NCBI GenBank assembly: GCA_021401465.1
Contig: JADDMT010000294.1
Coordinates: 1-14,945 of the forward strand
Direction: 5' to 3'
DNA: 14,945 nucleotides
From: Teratosphaeria epicoccoides
Lineage: Eukaryota > Ascomycota > Dothideomycetes > Mycosphaerellales > Teratosphaeriaceae
Shown in pieces: positions 7,722-14,945 of this stretch. The notes beneath the pieces are model-generated. The model did no database searches and had not been told where the DNA came from. It saw nothing but the letters and a program-made list of their open reading frames with translations. A program made the position numbers and the translations under genes. The first letter of the stretch is position 1; each line of letters starts with the position of its first letter.

Positions 7722-7730
7722 AGAAAGCAG
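7722..7730 (+). other. Candidate self-primer at the 5' end of R
   Basis: AGAAAGCAG starts 34 bases after the TATA box and is complementary over nine bases to the site just inside the 5' LTR (10-18; in copy B 14115-14123). The sequence is unchanged in LTR B at 14018-14026. Confidence 0.55.
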
Positions 7731-7815
7731 CGCTGTCTTGTACCTACTAAAAGGTCGGATTACTCTGTCACACTGCGAGATATTTTCATATCATATAGCA
7801 CATATATCTATATCA

Positions 7816-10690
7816 GCTTAACTACTAGGACATACCTATTCTTTCACAGAGGGTCCTCTAGAAGGTGCTAGTCTAGTTAGTACCCTAGTCGCTCGTAATA
7901 GCTGTTAGCATTCTATAGTACTAAGCCTAGTAATCTATGAACTTCTCTGCGTATTCCTCTGCTTTTATGCTAGGCATTACCTATAATACTACGGACTTAT
8001 ATAAGCGATCTTTAATAACCTACAGGTATTAACATCCCTCGGAATCGGGAAGATCTGTCATGAAGTCTATTGAGATCTCCTAGAAGAATCTCTCAGGGAC
8101 TAGTAATAGCTTTAGTAGTCTATGCTTATCCTCCCTCTATACCTTGTTACGACTGTAGTAGTCGTAGTTCCTTAGGAACTGCCAGACATACTTAGATAGT
8201 AACGGCTAATAGAAGTCGCGCCCTAGGATTATTGTCGTGGCGTCCTGTCCTAGATGCCTATATACTGTAGCGTCGTACATAGACTAAATTAGCCTCGTTC
8301 TAAGCATGTCGTTACTTTCGTCCCTAGGGTCTAAGGTGTCGCCCCTAGGCTAACTGTCTGTTGTTCCTAGGAGCTAGAGCTTGTCGCGGTATTACAGGAA
8401 GCCCCTCTTGTCAATCTTGTAGTCCCCTGCTTGTAATTTTAGCTTTACTCTAGCTAGTAGTACCTAGGAGCCGCTCTTTACTACTTTAAAACACCGTTAA
8501 GTATAGTTCGTCCTTTTCTACTATAGCTGCCTATAAATCATTAAGGGTGTAGTCCTGAAAAGGCCTAGTAGGTTCTAGGTGAAAAGTTGAGGAGTTGTTA
8601 AGTTGCAGTTCATCCTCTACTAAGGTAGTAGGTAGTATGCTAGTCAAGGTAATTAGTATGCCGTTTCTGCTCTTATCTCTAGGGTCCGGCTAGTTCTCTA
8701 CGACCTCCGGGTTTAGGTTAAACCTCTTAAACCGCAATTCATTATCTTCTGCTCCTAGCGTGTCCTGTTCTCGTCTTGATAACGCGTCTAGGACTACTAC
8801 CTTAGCGCCTAGGCGATATACTAGGGAAAACTAGAATTACGCGAGGGTCTCATACTACCGTATCTGCCGCTCGGACAGCTGTCGCTTGACTATGAAGTAC
8901 TCCAGGTTTTTGTGGTCCGTGAGAATAGTAAAGGGGCTACACGACTTCAGCTCGGGGCCCTAGAACTTAAGGCTAGATATCACGGTTAACATCTCCTTGT
9001 CATAGATGTCGTAATTAATCTCCGCTTTATTAAGCTTCTATGAGAAGAAGCCTACTAGTCTCTAGACTCCGTTGCTTTCTTGTAGGAGAGCTGCCCCTAA
9101 CGCGAACCCACTATAGTTAGTCTCTAAAAAGGTTAGTAGCTCTAGATTCTATTAAGAAAGGACTAGCGCTAAACAGAACCTCGCATTTAGCGTCTTAAAC
9201 GCGGACTCCTTATCTTCTCCCTAGGAGAACAGTCTGCCCTTTCCTGTGAGCGCCGTTAAAGGCCCGGCTGTTTTCAAGTAGTTCGGGATAAACATCCTGT
9301 AGTAGTTAGCGAAGCCAAGGAATCTACGAACCTCCTTCTATGTCCTTAGCCGCTCCTAGTTACGCATGGCTTCTACCTTTTCTAGCTCGGTCCCTACGCC
9401 TTTTCTGTTAGCATAGATTATGAACCCTAGGTACTTAATATCCTTCTTAGCAAACTCACTTTTCCTAGGGTCGAGATATAGGCCCCTGTCCTAGAGCGTC
9501 TAGAGTACTTACGTTACCTTAGCAAAATAGTCTTCTCGCGAACTGCCGCTATATATGATAACGTCGTCTATGTACGCAGAGGCGTAGTCGTCTAATTCCT
9601 CGCGTAACAGTATGTTAATATATCGCTAGAATGTCGCTAGAGCCCTAGATAAACTAAACAGACACACTAACTATTCGAATGAACTAAACCTCGTGTAAAA
9701 GGCTGTCTTGTACTCATGGCCTTTCGCTATACGGATCTAGTAGAAGGCTGATACTACGTCTACCTTAGTGAGCTACTAGGCTCCCGTGAGGTTCCTCGAG
9801 GTCTCTAGAATTAACAGGAGGGGGTACCTATCTTGCTTTGTGATTACGTTAAGAGCGCGGTAGTCGTAGTAGAACTAGAGCCCTCCTCCTAGCTTCCGGA
9901 CGAAAAGCACGGGAGCCACGGCCTCTAAGTTAGTAGGCTAGATGAATCCCTTCCCTAATAGTTCGTCTAAGGACTTCCTTAGCACAAGTAGTTCCTCCTT
10001 CGACATACTATACAGGGGTCCCTACGGCAGGGCCGGTTAGGATCTATCTAGTCCTTCGCGGAGTTCGACGTAGTAGTTAATACTAGGGTAGTGTAGCGCT
10101 AATTTCTCTGCTTCCTAGCAGTAAAACAGCAGAGCTATGTGTTAAAGATCTAGAGGTAGCGCCTTTCTTAACTAGTTAAGCGTCGGATATTCTTTTGTCT
10201 TTAAGGCCTCCGCGACATCCGCCGTTACGGTCGCGTATACCTAGGTAAAGTTCCTATAGTCCTTGTATTCTTAGTAGTTCGGCCCCTCGTCTATCTACTG
10301 TCCTACTCTCCTATGCTAGTACTGACGCCTTTCTGGCGCGGTCCGCACTTTATTGTGAGCCTTCTAGGGGTTCCCTAGGATTAGGGGGAAGGCTAGGTCC
10401 TTTATAACGTATACGTACACTAGTTGCTAGAACCCCTTAATTTCTATCTAGAAGGCGACTACTCCTTCTACCGCGGAGTCTCGCATTGACGCTATTACGC
10501 CCCTCGCTATTCGTGACTCTTTGCTTATCAAGCTTAAACTAAGGCCTTTTACTAGGTCTCTGTTAATTGTAGCGTAGCATTAGCACCCTTTATCGATAAG
10601 AGCTAATGTCCTGGTATTATTTGCAAGGACTACATTAGTATAGATCAGGTTCCTGTCTATAGATCCCTTAACTCTCTCCTATCCTTCTGC
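7816..10690 (-). pseudogene. pol: pol of element C (protease, RT, RNase H, partial integrase)
   Basis: Protease shows L-I-D-K-G-C with Asp at 10594-10592 (family D-S/T-G), followed by an ILGNP motif. RT shows the KQDRYPL segment, KVDVVSAF with TAF-YTRF (about 9790-9690) and an intact Y-I-D-D box at 9574-9563. RNase H has T-N-Y-S where TDAS is usual, so its first Asp appears to be Asn, and LTDHKNLEYF (near 8910). Integrase has the H-LGQDAT start (8280 down), SIDFMTDLP with the first Asp and S-D-stop-G-T with the second; the catalytic Glu is beyond the cut. Protease to RNase H is in another frame than gag, and integrase in yet another: a one-base indel lies near 8424-8427. Trp, Gln and Arg codons are often TAG. 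Confidence 0.88.
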
Positions 10691-11865
10691 TAATGTCTCT
10701 ATTACTCCTGCTTCCTGACTCTAAGCGGGAGTCAATCTTTTCCCGCGTCTTTCTTCCTAGGTTCCTGTGTAATCTAATCGTCCTCTAGTAACGGCGACAC
10801 TCTAGTAGCGTTAATCTAGGCTAGGGGTGTGGCTAGGGCGTAGGGACACCCCTTAGCCTAGTGTCTAGACACTCTATAGTAGTAACACAGGTTATTCTCC
10901 TGACGTTTTTCTCTCTTAGTAGCGTCTACCTATTTGGCGCGTTGTTTCCCCCTGCTGTTCTGTTAGGGTCCTCTGCTATTAGACCGGTCTCCTGTAGTAC
11001 AAGTTAGTACTATAACTATATCCCTATCCGCGTCTACATAGGATCCGACCCTAGGGTTAGGCACCTACACAGCAACTACAGGAATACCTTCAGAGTCCTT
11101 GTTTTTCTCTCTTAACTACCTCCTATAGGCTACCTTGAACTAGTCGGTTACCTTGGAGTTTGTCATGACCCTTTCGACCTTCTCTGCAAACGCGTAGTAG
11201 TCCTCCCTGTCTCTTACGTTTGCTATGTACATCCTAGCAGGGTTCGAAAACAAATTCTTGAGGTATCTGATCTTCGCGTCATCTGTCTACTAGTCTCCTC
11301 CTGCTAACAGCAGGAGTTCGTCAAATTCTAGCTAGTACTCGTGCTATAGCTAGCCTGCTATATGTCGGAGGTTCGTGAGCTATTCTAGAGCCTTTGCTAT
11401 CTTGTTACTATCCGCAAACATAGCTTTAAGTTACAAGAAGAAAGCTTCAGGGTCCTTAGCCCTGTCTAGGCCTCCTTTCTCCTAGAAGTAGCGCATCCGA
11501 GCGCGCTAGCAAGTAGGGAGAGTGTCGTAGATTATGTTCTAGTAATAATCTATGCCTATTAGGGGTTTTTTCCTAGAGCGCGCCCTAAGCGGACTCCTAA
11601 TACAGAGCAGGTAGTCCCTAAATGATTTGGCCCTTCTGTCCTACGTTAGTAGTCTCTACTCTTAGGGTCCTGTCGGTTCTATGCTAGAGTTTGCGCGCGT
11701 TACTACAGCTAGCGCGTCTGCGAGAGCTTTTAGTAGCTCCTCTGACAGGGCGCCTAGGTTCTGTCGCTATCAGGACTCTGATTTATTTAGCGCGGCTTGC
11801 GTAGCAGTTAGCTTAGCCATAATCTGCTATTTTTAGGTGTGCATTCCTTCGACGACATGACGCAT
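10690..11865 (-). pseudogene. gag: gag of element C
   Basis: The frame (codon first bases congruent to 0 mod 3 on plus coordinates) carries in-frame ATGs at 11865, 11844 and 11820 and stays readable upstream of them, so the true start is unsettled. A capsid-like part with a conserved Leu/Tyr pattern (about 11640-11200) is followed by a CCHC knuckle at 10887-10846: Cys, then Tyr (TAT) at the second Cys position, His at the third, then Cys. The TAT is one G-to-A change from TGT. TAG and TAA stops are frequent. The end is not sharp, because the Pol frame overlaps below about 10720. It packaged the element RNA. Confidence 0.75.
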
Positions 11866-12049
11866 TTCTGCTAACGCTTCCTCGTTTGTAGACCCTTTAG
11901 ACACTAGGGTTAATTAGCTAGGAGACGGCCTTTCTATAGTGAAATTAATCGTACTTAATGTCACAGGTAAACAGCATGTACACAGGGGTTCATGTAGTAT
12001 TTAACAAGTACGATGAGGAGAGAGGGACTATCTGCTAGTTGTCTAGTCC

Positions 12050-12055
12050 TTTATA
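12050..12055 (-). promoter_or_regulatory. TATA box, probable promoter of element C
   Basis: TATAAA on the minus strand, about 190-235 nt upstream of the first in-frame ATGs of gag (C). Confidence 0.45.
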
Positions 12056-12110
12056 GCCGGCCTTGTCTAGGGTCTAGGGTCGCGCTCTAGGGTCCGGGGT
12101 TACGCATAGG

Positions 12111-12128
12111 CCTTAGCCTATGCTAAGG
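12111..12128. repeat. Inverted repeat, 7-bp stem
   Basis: CCTTAGC at 12111-12117 and GCTAAGG at 12122-12128 around a four-base loop. It lies in the probable LTR remnant of C; role unknown. Confidence 0.45.
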
Positions 12129-12169
12129 ACTTAGGGCCTCGCCCTTTACAGGTAGCTAGCTTAGCGCTA

Positions 12170-13751
12170 GAGTATACGTAGGAGATGTTCTGCTAGGAGA
12201 TAGTAGACATAGTCGAGGATCCTGCTAACTGCGGGCTAACTGTGACCTGGCCTTACGAGACTACTAAGTAGGGCGAGAAGCAAAGTACTTCCTTATTTGT
12301 AGCGTATTTGGCTACGCTAGAAGAGCAGATAGAACTATACACTCCTGCGTAGTCTAGGTAGCACCTACTCGTGAAGCTACGAGATACCTTAAGCGAGGCT
12401 ATTACGTACTATTAGGCACCTAAGACTACGGATAAACTAATCTCCCTAGCGACTCGGATTAAGTAGTTAGGAGTAAAAGGCCCGCGTACTCTACACAAGC
12501 ATACTACTAGCGAGCATTAAAACTAACAGGACCTAAGACTAGACGTAGCCCTAGTGCCTACGAAGCGCCTAAAGGGCGCTGTTGTTGTCATAGAAGGAGA
12601 CGAAGTTAAGACAGACATGTTACTTAATAACTACGTAGACATTAACGTCATGTCTTAAGCTTACGCCTTATAGTATAGGCTTAAGCGAGATGCAAGCGTG
12701 CCTCTTCCTGCTATGGATTCATTCTAGGGGAAGAGAGGCTATTGTTATAGCGCGAATCGGCTAAAAATCCGGCTAGTAGATAGTACGGGATATAAGAAGC
12801 ATACAGAGAGCATATTCTACACATTAGATATGCCTAGAGCGCTAGTCTTACTAGGGCGGCCCTAGAGGCGCTAGCAGGCTATTATTGTATATAGTGACAC
12901 AGATAAGTAGCGTTATAGCAGTGTACCCTCCGCGGTACGCGTGCTTAATGCCAGGCGTTTCTATTAGTTATTAAAAACTAAATCTCAGGTGTTTATAGTC
13001 GCTACTAGTAAAACAGTAGGACTAAAACCTCTTCCTAATAAGGTTAAGGACTTTGCCGACATGTTCACTAATGAGAAGGACGTGACTAAGCTTAGGCGCG
13101 TTAACGCCGCAGAGTATGCTATCATGTTACAAGATAGTAAGAAGCTGCCTTTTCGCCCTCTATATAATCTGTCAGGAGTAGAGCTTAAACTACTTTAGGA
13201 ATATCTCGATTAGGCCCTTCAGAATGGTTAGATCTGGCGTAGCACTAGCGAGGCAGGTACTCCTATCCTGTTTGTACCTAAGAAGGACAGTACTATGTAA
13301 CTATATGTAGATTACTATAGGCTAAATAAGATTTTAGTCAAGGATTAATGCCCCTTGCTACTTATCGATAAGACTCTTGCGCGCCTTAGGCATGTAGCAT
13401 GGTTCTCTAAGTCAGACTTAAAGGACACATACTATAGGATCCTGATCAAGGAAGATGACTGCTAGAAGACTGCGTTTTACACGTACTATAGTTACTTTAA
13501 GTATCTAGTGATACCTTTTAGGTTAAATAACGCTCTAGCAACCTTTTAAGCGTACATTAACTAAGCCCTTGCCAGCCTCGTAGATGTTTGTTATGTAGTA
13601 TACTTAGACAATATCTTGATCTATCGCGACTCTCGCAAGGAACATACTTAGCACCTATACCTAGTATTAGAATAGCTGCAAAAATAAGCTCTATATACTA
13701 GCTAAAAGAAGTGCAAGTTTCATACTTACTAGCTAGAGTTCCTCGGCTTTG
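12170..13751 (+). pseudogene. gag-pol: Element D: gag-pol fragment related to element A, cut by element B
   Basis: One frame (codon starts congruent to 2 mod 3) runs from within gag to RT. The gag part (12170-12480) lines up with A at 759-1060: the YLATLE, HLLVKL and SLATRI segments are shared. No CCHC knuckle occurs between SLATRI and the protease, a gap about 260 nt shorter than in A. Protease has N-N-Y-V-D where A has D-D-L-A-E (12626-12640), followed by VLLGRP (near 12845). The longest open part is 12989-13198. RT shows FVPKKD, VDYYRLN, SDLKDTYYRI and Y-L-D-N at 13601-13612, where the second catalytic Asp is Asn. It ends within the FLGFV motif at 13751, exactly where the LTR of B begins. 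It has no start or end of its own and many TAG stops. Clearly dead. Confidence 0.88.
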
Positions 13752-14111
13752 TGATACGGTTGATACTAGGGGACCATTTGAACCGCATAGGTTCTAATGG
13801 CCGCCCTTGGCATGCAGTGACCCTGCCACATATGGCAAGGGGGTCCTTTGTACATACGTTGGCTCGTATGTCGTCCGAGTAGGATTAGTTGTCGACGTAG
13901 GACGCCCCTACGTGGCTGACCCTACGGTACCCCTACGGGGTTAGGCTCAGACATGCTTTCCCTAATTAAGGAGCATCGGGGGTTATAAGCAACCTTAGCG
14001 CCACCTCTGCGATAAGCAGAAAGCAGCGCTGTCTTGTACCTACTAAAAGGTCGGATTACTCTGTCACACTGCGAGATATTTTCATATCATATAGCACATA
14101 CATCTATATTA
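13752..14111 (+). repeat. 5' LTR of element B (360 bp)
   Basis: It starts TGATA and ends TATTA, where the 3' LTR of A ends TATCA, so the terminal CA has mutated. The length equals that of LTR A. TATA at 13984-13989 and the self-primer sequence at 14018-14026 are intact. Confidence 0.95.
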
Positions 14112-14114
14112 GTT

Positions 14115-14123
14115 CTGCTTTCT
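14115..14123 (+). other. Candidate self-primer binding site of element B
   Basis: CTGCTTTCT, identical to the site at 10-18 of element A and complementary to 14018-14026 in its own LTR. Same reasoning as for copy A. Confidence 0.55.
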
Positions 14124-14160
14124 CCCCCCTGCTTTGCAGTCTAGCAGAGAATACTACAAT

Positions 14161-14945
14161 ATGTCTAGAGTACTACGAACTCGCAACTAACGCGTAGCGA
14201 GCGCCATCCTAAGCGCCTAAGATAGCGAAGCTAGCCCGAGTAACTAGCCCGCAGAAGTAACCGCTGCGAGCGACACTGCATTAAGCGACGGTTCCGCTAG
14301 AGGACAATTACGCGGCAGACTAGGTAATAGACCCCCCGCACAGGGACCGCAGCTAACCCCAACTATTGACCTAGCCCTTGTAGCCATGATTGTTAATTAG
14401 GTCGCGAACCGCCTTGCGAACTAGAGCTAGAGCCGCACCGCTCCTAGCAGCGACAACGGCGAGGACGACGAAGACGTCGCCATGAGCGGTACTAACGAAC
14501 TAGCGGACGAAGAAATCTAGCGAGATTTCACACTAGGGACCCGCGAAGACAACTTACTAGGAGGCGCAGACCCTCTGCGTGTGCCCGCGAACTTGGTGCC
14601 TAAATTCAGGGCCATAGTAGGCTAACTAGGAGGTAGTCGTAACGCATGCAACCCGAAGCCATTTAAGGGAGACACCTTGAAGGAGGCTCGAACTTTCTTG
14701 CAGGCGTGTAAGGCAGTTTTTGTGCTTAACCTACGCGGATATTCTACAGAGGGCAAACGAGTTGCCTTTAGTGTGATGTAGCTCGAAGAGGATAAGGAAC
14801 CTCGCAACAATTAGCATAAGCGGTATGACCTTATGCGGGTCTACGACAGAACGTATACGTGGGCGGACTTTCGCTAGTTCTGTGTCGACTAGGTCGAGGA
14901 TCCGGGGAATCGCGCCCTTACCGTGTCCGTCGAGTACGAGAAGGC
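14161..14945 (+). pseudogene. gag: gag of element B, 5' part
   Basis: ATG 14161 corresponds to ATG 56 of copy A, and the frame is the same to the edge of the window. In-frame stops shared with A: nine by my count. Stops private to B: three (near 14218, 14398 and 14518). At 14860-14862 B still has TGG (Trp), where A has TAG (755-757), which shows directly that this stop in A came from a Trp codon. The rest of gag-pol is off the right edge. Confidence 0.88.

Larger units (their letters stand above)
1..7815 (+). mobile_element. Element A: Ty3/gypsy chromovirus LTR retrotransposon, RIP-degraded, nearly complete
   Basis: The order is 5' LTR end (1-6), self-primer binding site (10-18), gag-pol in one frame (56-5020), antisense accessory gene (6657 to 5161), non-coding region, polypurine tract (7442-7455) and 3' LTR (7456-7815). 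The internal region is 7449 bp; with two 360-bp LTRs the whole element would be 8169 bp, of which only the first 354 bp of the 5' LTR lie outside the window. Domain order PR-RT-RH-INT places it in Ty3/gypsy, and the chromodomain after integrase makes it a chromovirus. It interrupts the integrase gene of element C at 7815/7816. Its coding frames are full of TAG/TAA stops, so it cannot be autonomous as it stands. Confidence 0.93.
7456..7815 (+). repeat. 3' LTR of element A (360 bp)
   Basis: It begins TGATA and ends TATCA, a 5-bp terminal inverted repeat of the TG...CA type. It aligns without gaps to the LTR at 13752-14111 with 16 differences (by eye): 14 transitions, 11 of them CpA/TpG versus TpA, and 2 transversions. 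It carries a TATA box (7688) and an inverted repeat (7556-7575). The flank GCTTA (7816-7820) is the candidate target-site duplication; its partner would be left of the window. Confidence 0.93.
7816..12169 (-). mobile_element. Element C: Ty3/gypsy element of another lineage, minus strand, truncated by A
   Basis: Reading on the minus strand from about 12.1 kb down are gag with a zinc knuckle, protease, RT, RNase H and the front part of integrase, then an abrupt stop at the LTR end of element A (7815/7816). The missing integrase part and 3' LTR should lie left of A's 5' LTR. Pol motifs differ from those of A, and no chromodomain is in reach. It is heavily mutated towards TAG/CTA and is probably older in its RIP exposure than A. 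The right boundary with D is approximate. Confidence 0.85.
11866..12169 (-). other. Leader and probable LTR remnant of element C, boundary with D
   Basis: No separate gene is seen. A TATAAA on the minus strand (12055-12050) in a GGCTATAAAGG context looks like the LTR promoter of C, directed towards its gag. A 7-bp stem, CCTTAGC and GCTAAGG around a CTAT loop, lies at 12111-12128, and TCTAGGGT-like repeats at 12065-12095. The end of C and start of D must fall between about 12060 and 12170, but neither terminus could be placed. Confidence 0.45.
13752..14945 (+). mobile_element. Element B: second copy of the element A family, 5' end only
   Basis: A 360-bp LTR is followed by internal sequence equal in layout to A. 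Positions 14106-14945 match 1-840 without gaps, with about 58 differences by eye, 57 of them transitions. The insertion interrupts RT of D. The base preceding the LTR ends CTTTG (13747-13751), the candidate 5-bp target-site duplication; its partner would be beyond the right edge. The rest of the element lies outside the window. Confidence 0.95.

Noticed and set aside
7816..7825. GCTTA as a proven target-site duplication
   Set aside because: Only one side is in the window; kept as a prediction only.
12989..13198. Stand-alone small gene
   Set aside because: It is the longest stop-free piece of the protease-RT linker of element D and continues in frame on both sides.
7456..14111. The two full LTRs as the pair of one element spanning 7456-14111
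   Set aside because: The left one has a polypurine tract before it, the right one is followed by a primer site and gag, and the sequence between contains parts of two other elements. They are the 3' LTR of A and the 5' LTR of B.
1..14945. CRISPR array, tRNA, rRNA or bacterial operon
   Set aside because: There are no regularly spaced repeats, no cloverleaf was recognised by eye, and the content is eukaryotic retroelements throughout.

Overview
This window is a nest of decayed Ty3/gypsy (metavirid) LTR retrotransposons from what looks like a filamentous ascomycete. No host housekeeping gene, tRNA, rRNA or CRISPR array was seen. Three things point to a fungus. First, the element lineages: one has a chromodomain and a Tf1/sushi-like layout. 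Second, two ~50-nt introns in an accessory gene have GTAAGT or GTACGC donors, CTAAC or CTGAC branch sites and TAG acceptors. Third, the mutation pattern matches repeat-induced point mutation (RIP): almost only C-to-T and G-to-A changes at CpA/TpG and CpG, turning Gln, Trp and Arg codons into TAG or TAA.

Layout. Element A (+) covers 1-7815. It has the last 6 bp of its 5' LTR, a gag-pol frame (56-5020) that runs with no net frame change through CCHC knuckle, protease, reverse transcriptase, RNase H, integrase and chromodomain, an antisense accessory gene (6657 down to 5161) with its own TATA box and two introns, a non-coding stretch, a polypurine tract and a 360-bp 3' LTR (7456-7815). Element C (-) covers 7816 to about 12.1 kb. 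It is a different gypsy lineage with gag and pol in different frames, cut inside the integrase core by the end of A. Element D (+), about 12170-13751, is an older relative of A, cut inside its reverse transcriptase by element B. Element B (+) starts at 13752: a 360-bp LTR, then the first 834 bp of the same internal region as A, leaving the window at the right edge.

The simplest history is nested insertion: C probably into D, then A into C and B into D, with RIP acting on all of them. A and B align over 840 bp of LTR end plus internal sequence with about 58 substitutions, one of them a transversion, and no indel (counted by eye).

The most interesting parts are the antisense gene downstream of pol (about 463 residues when spliced, with a Cys-rich putative zinc-binding N-terminus and a basic/acidic, probably nuclear C-terminal half) and evidence that the A/B family is self-primed: nine bases at the predicted transcript 5' end are exactly complementary to a site three bases inside the 5' LTR, where a tRNA primer site would be expected but is not seen.
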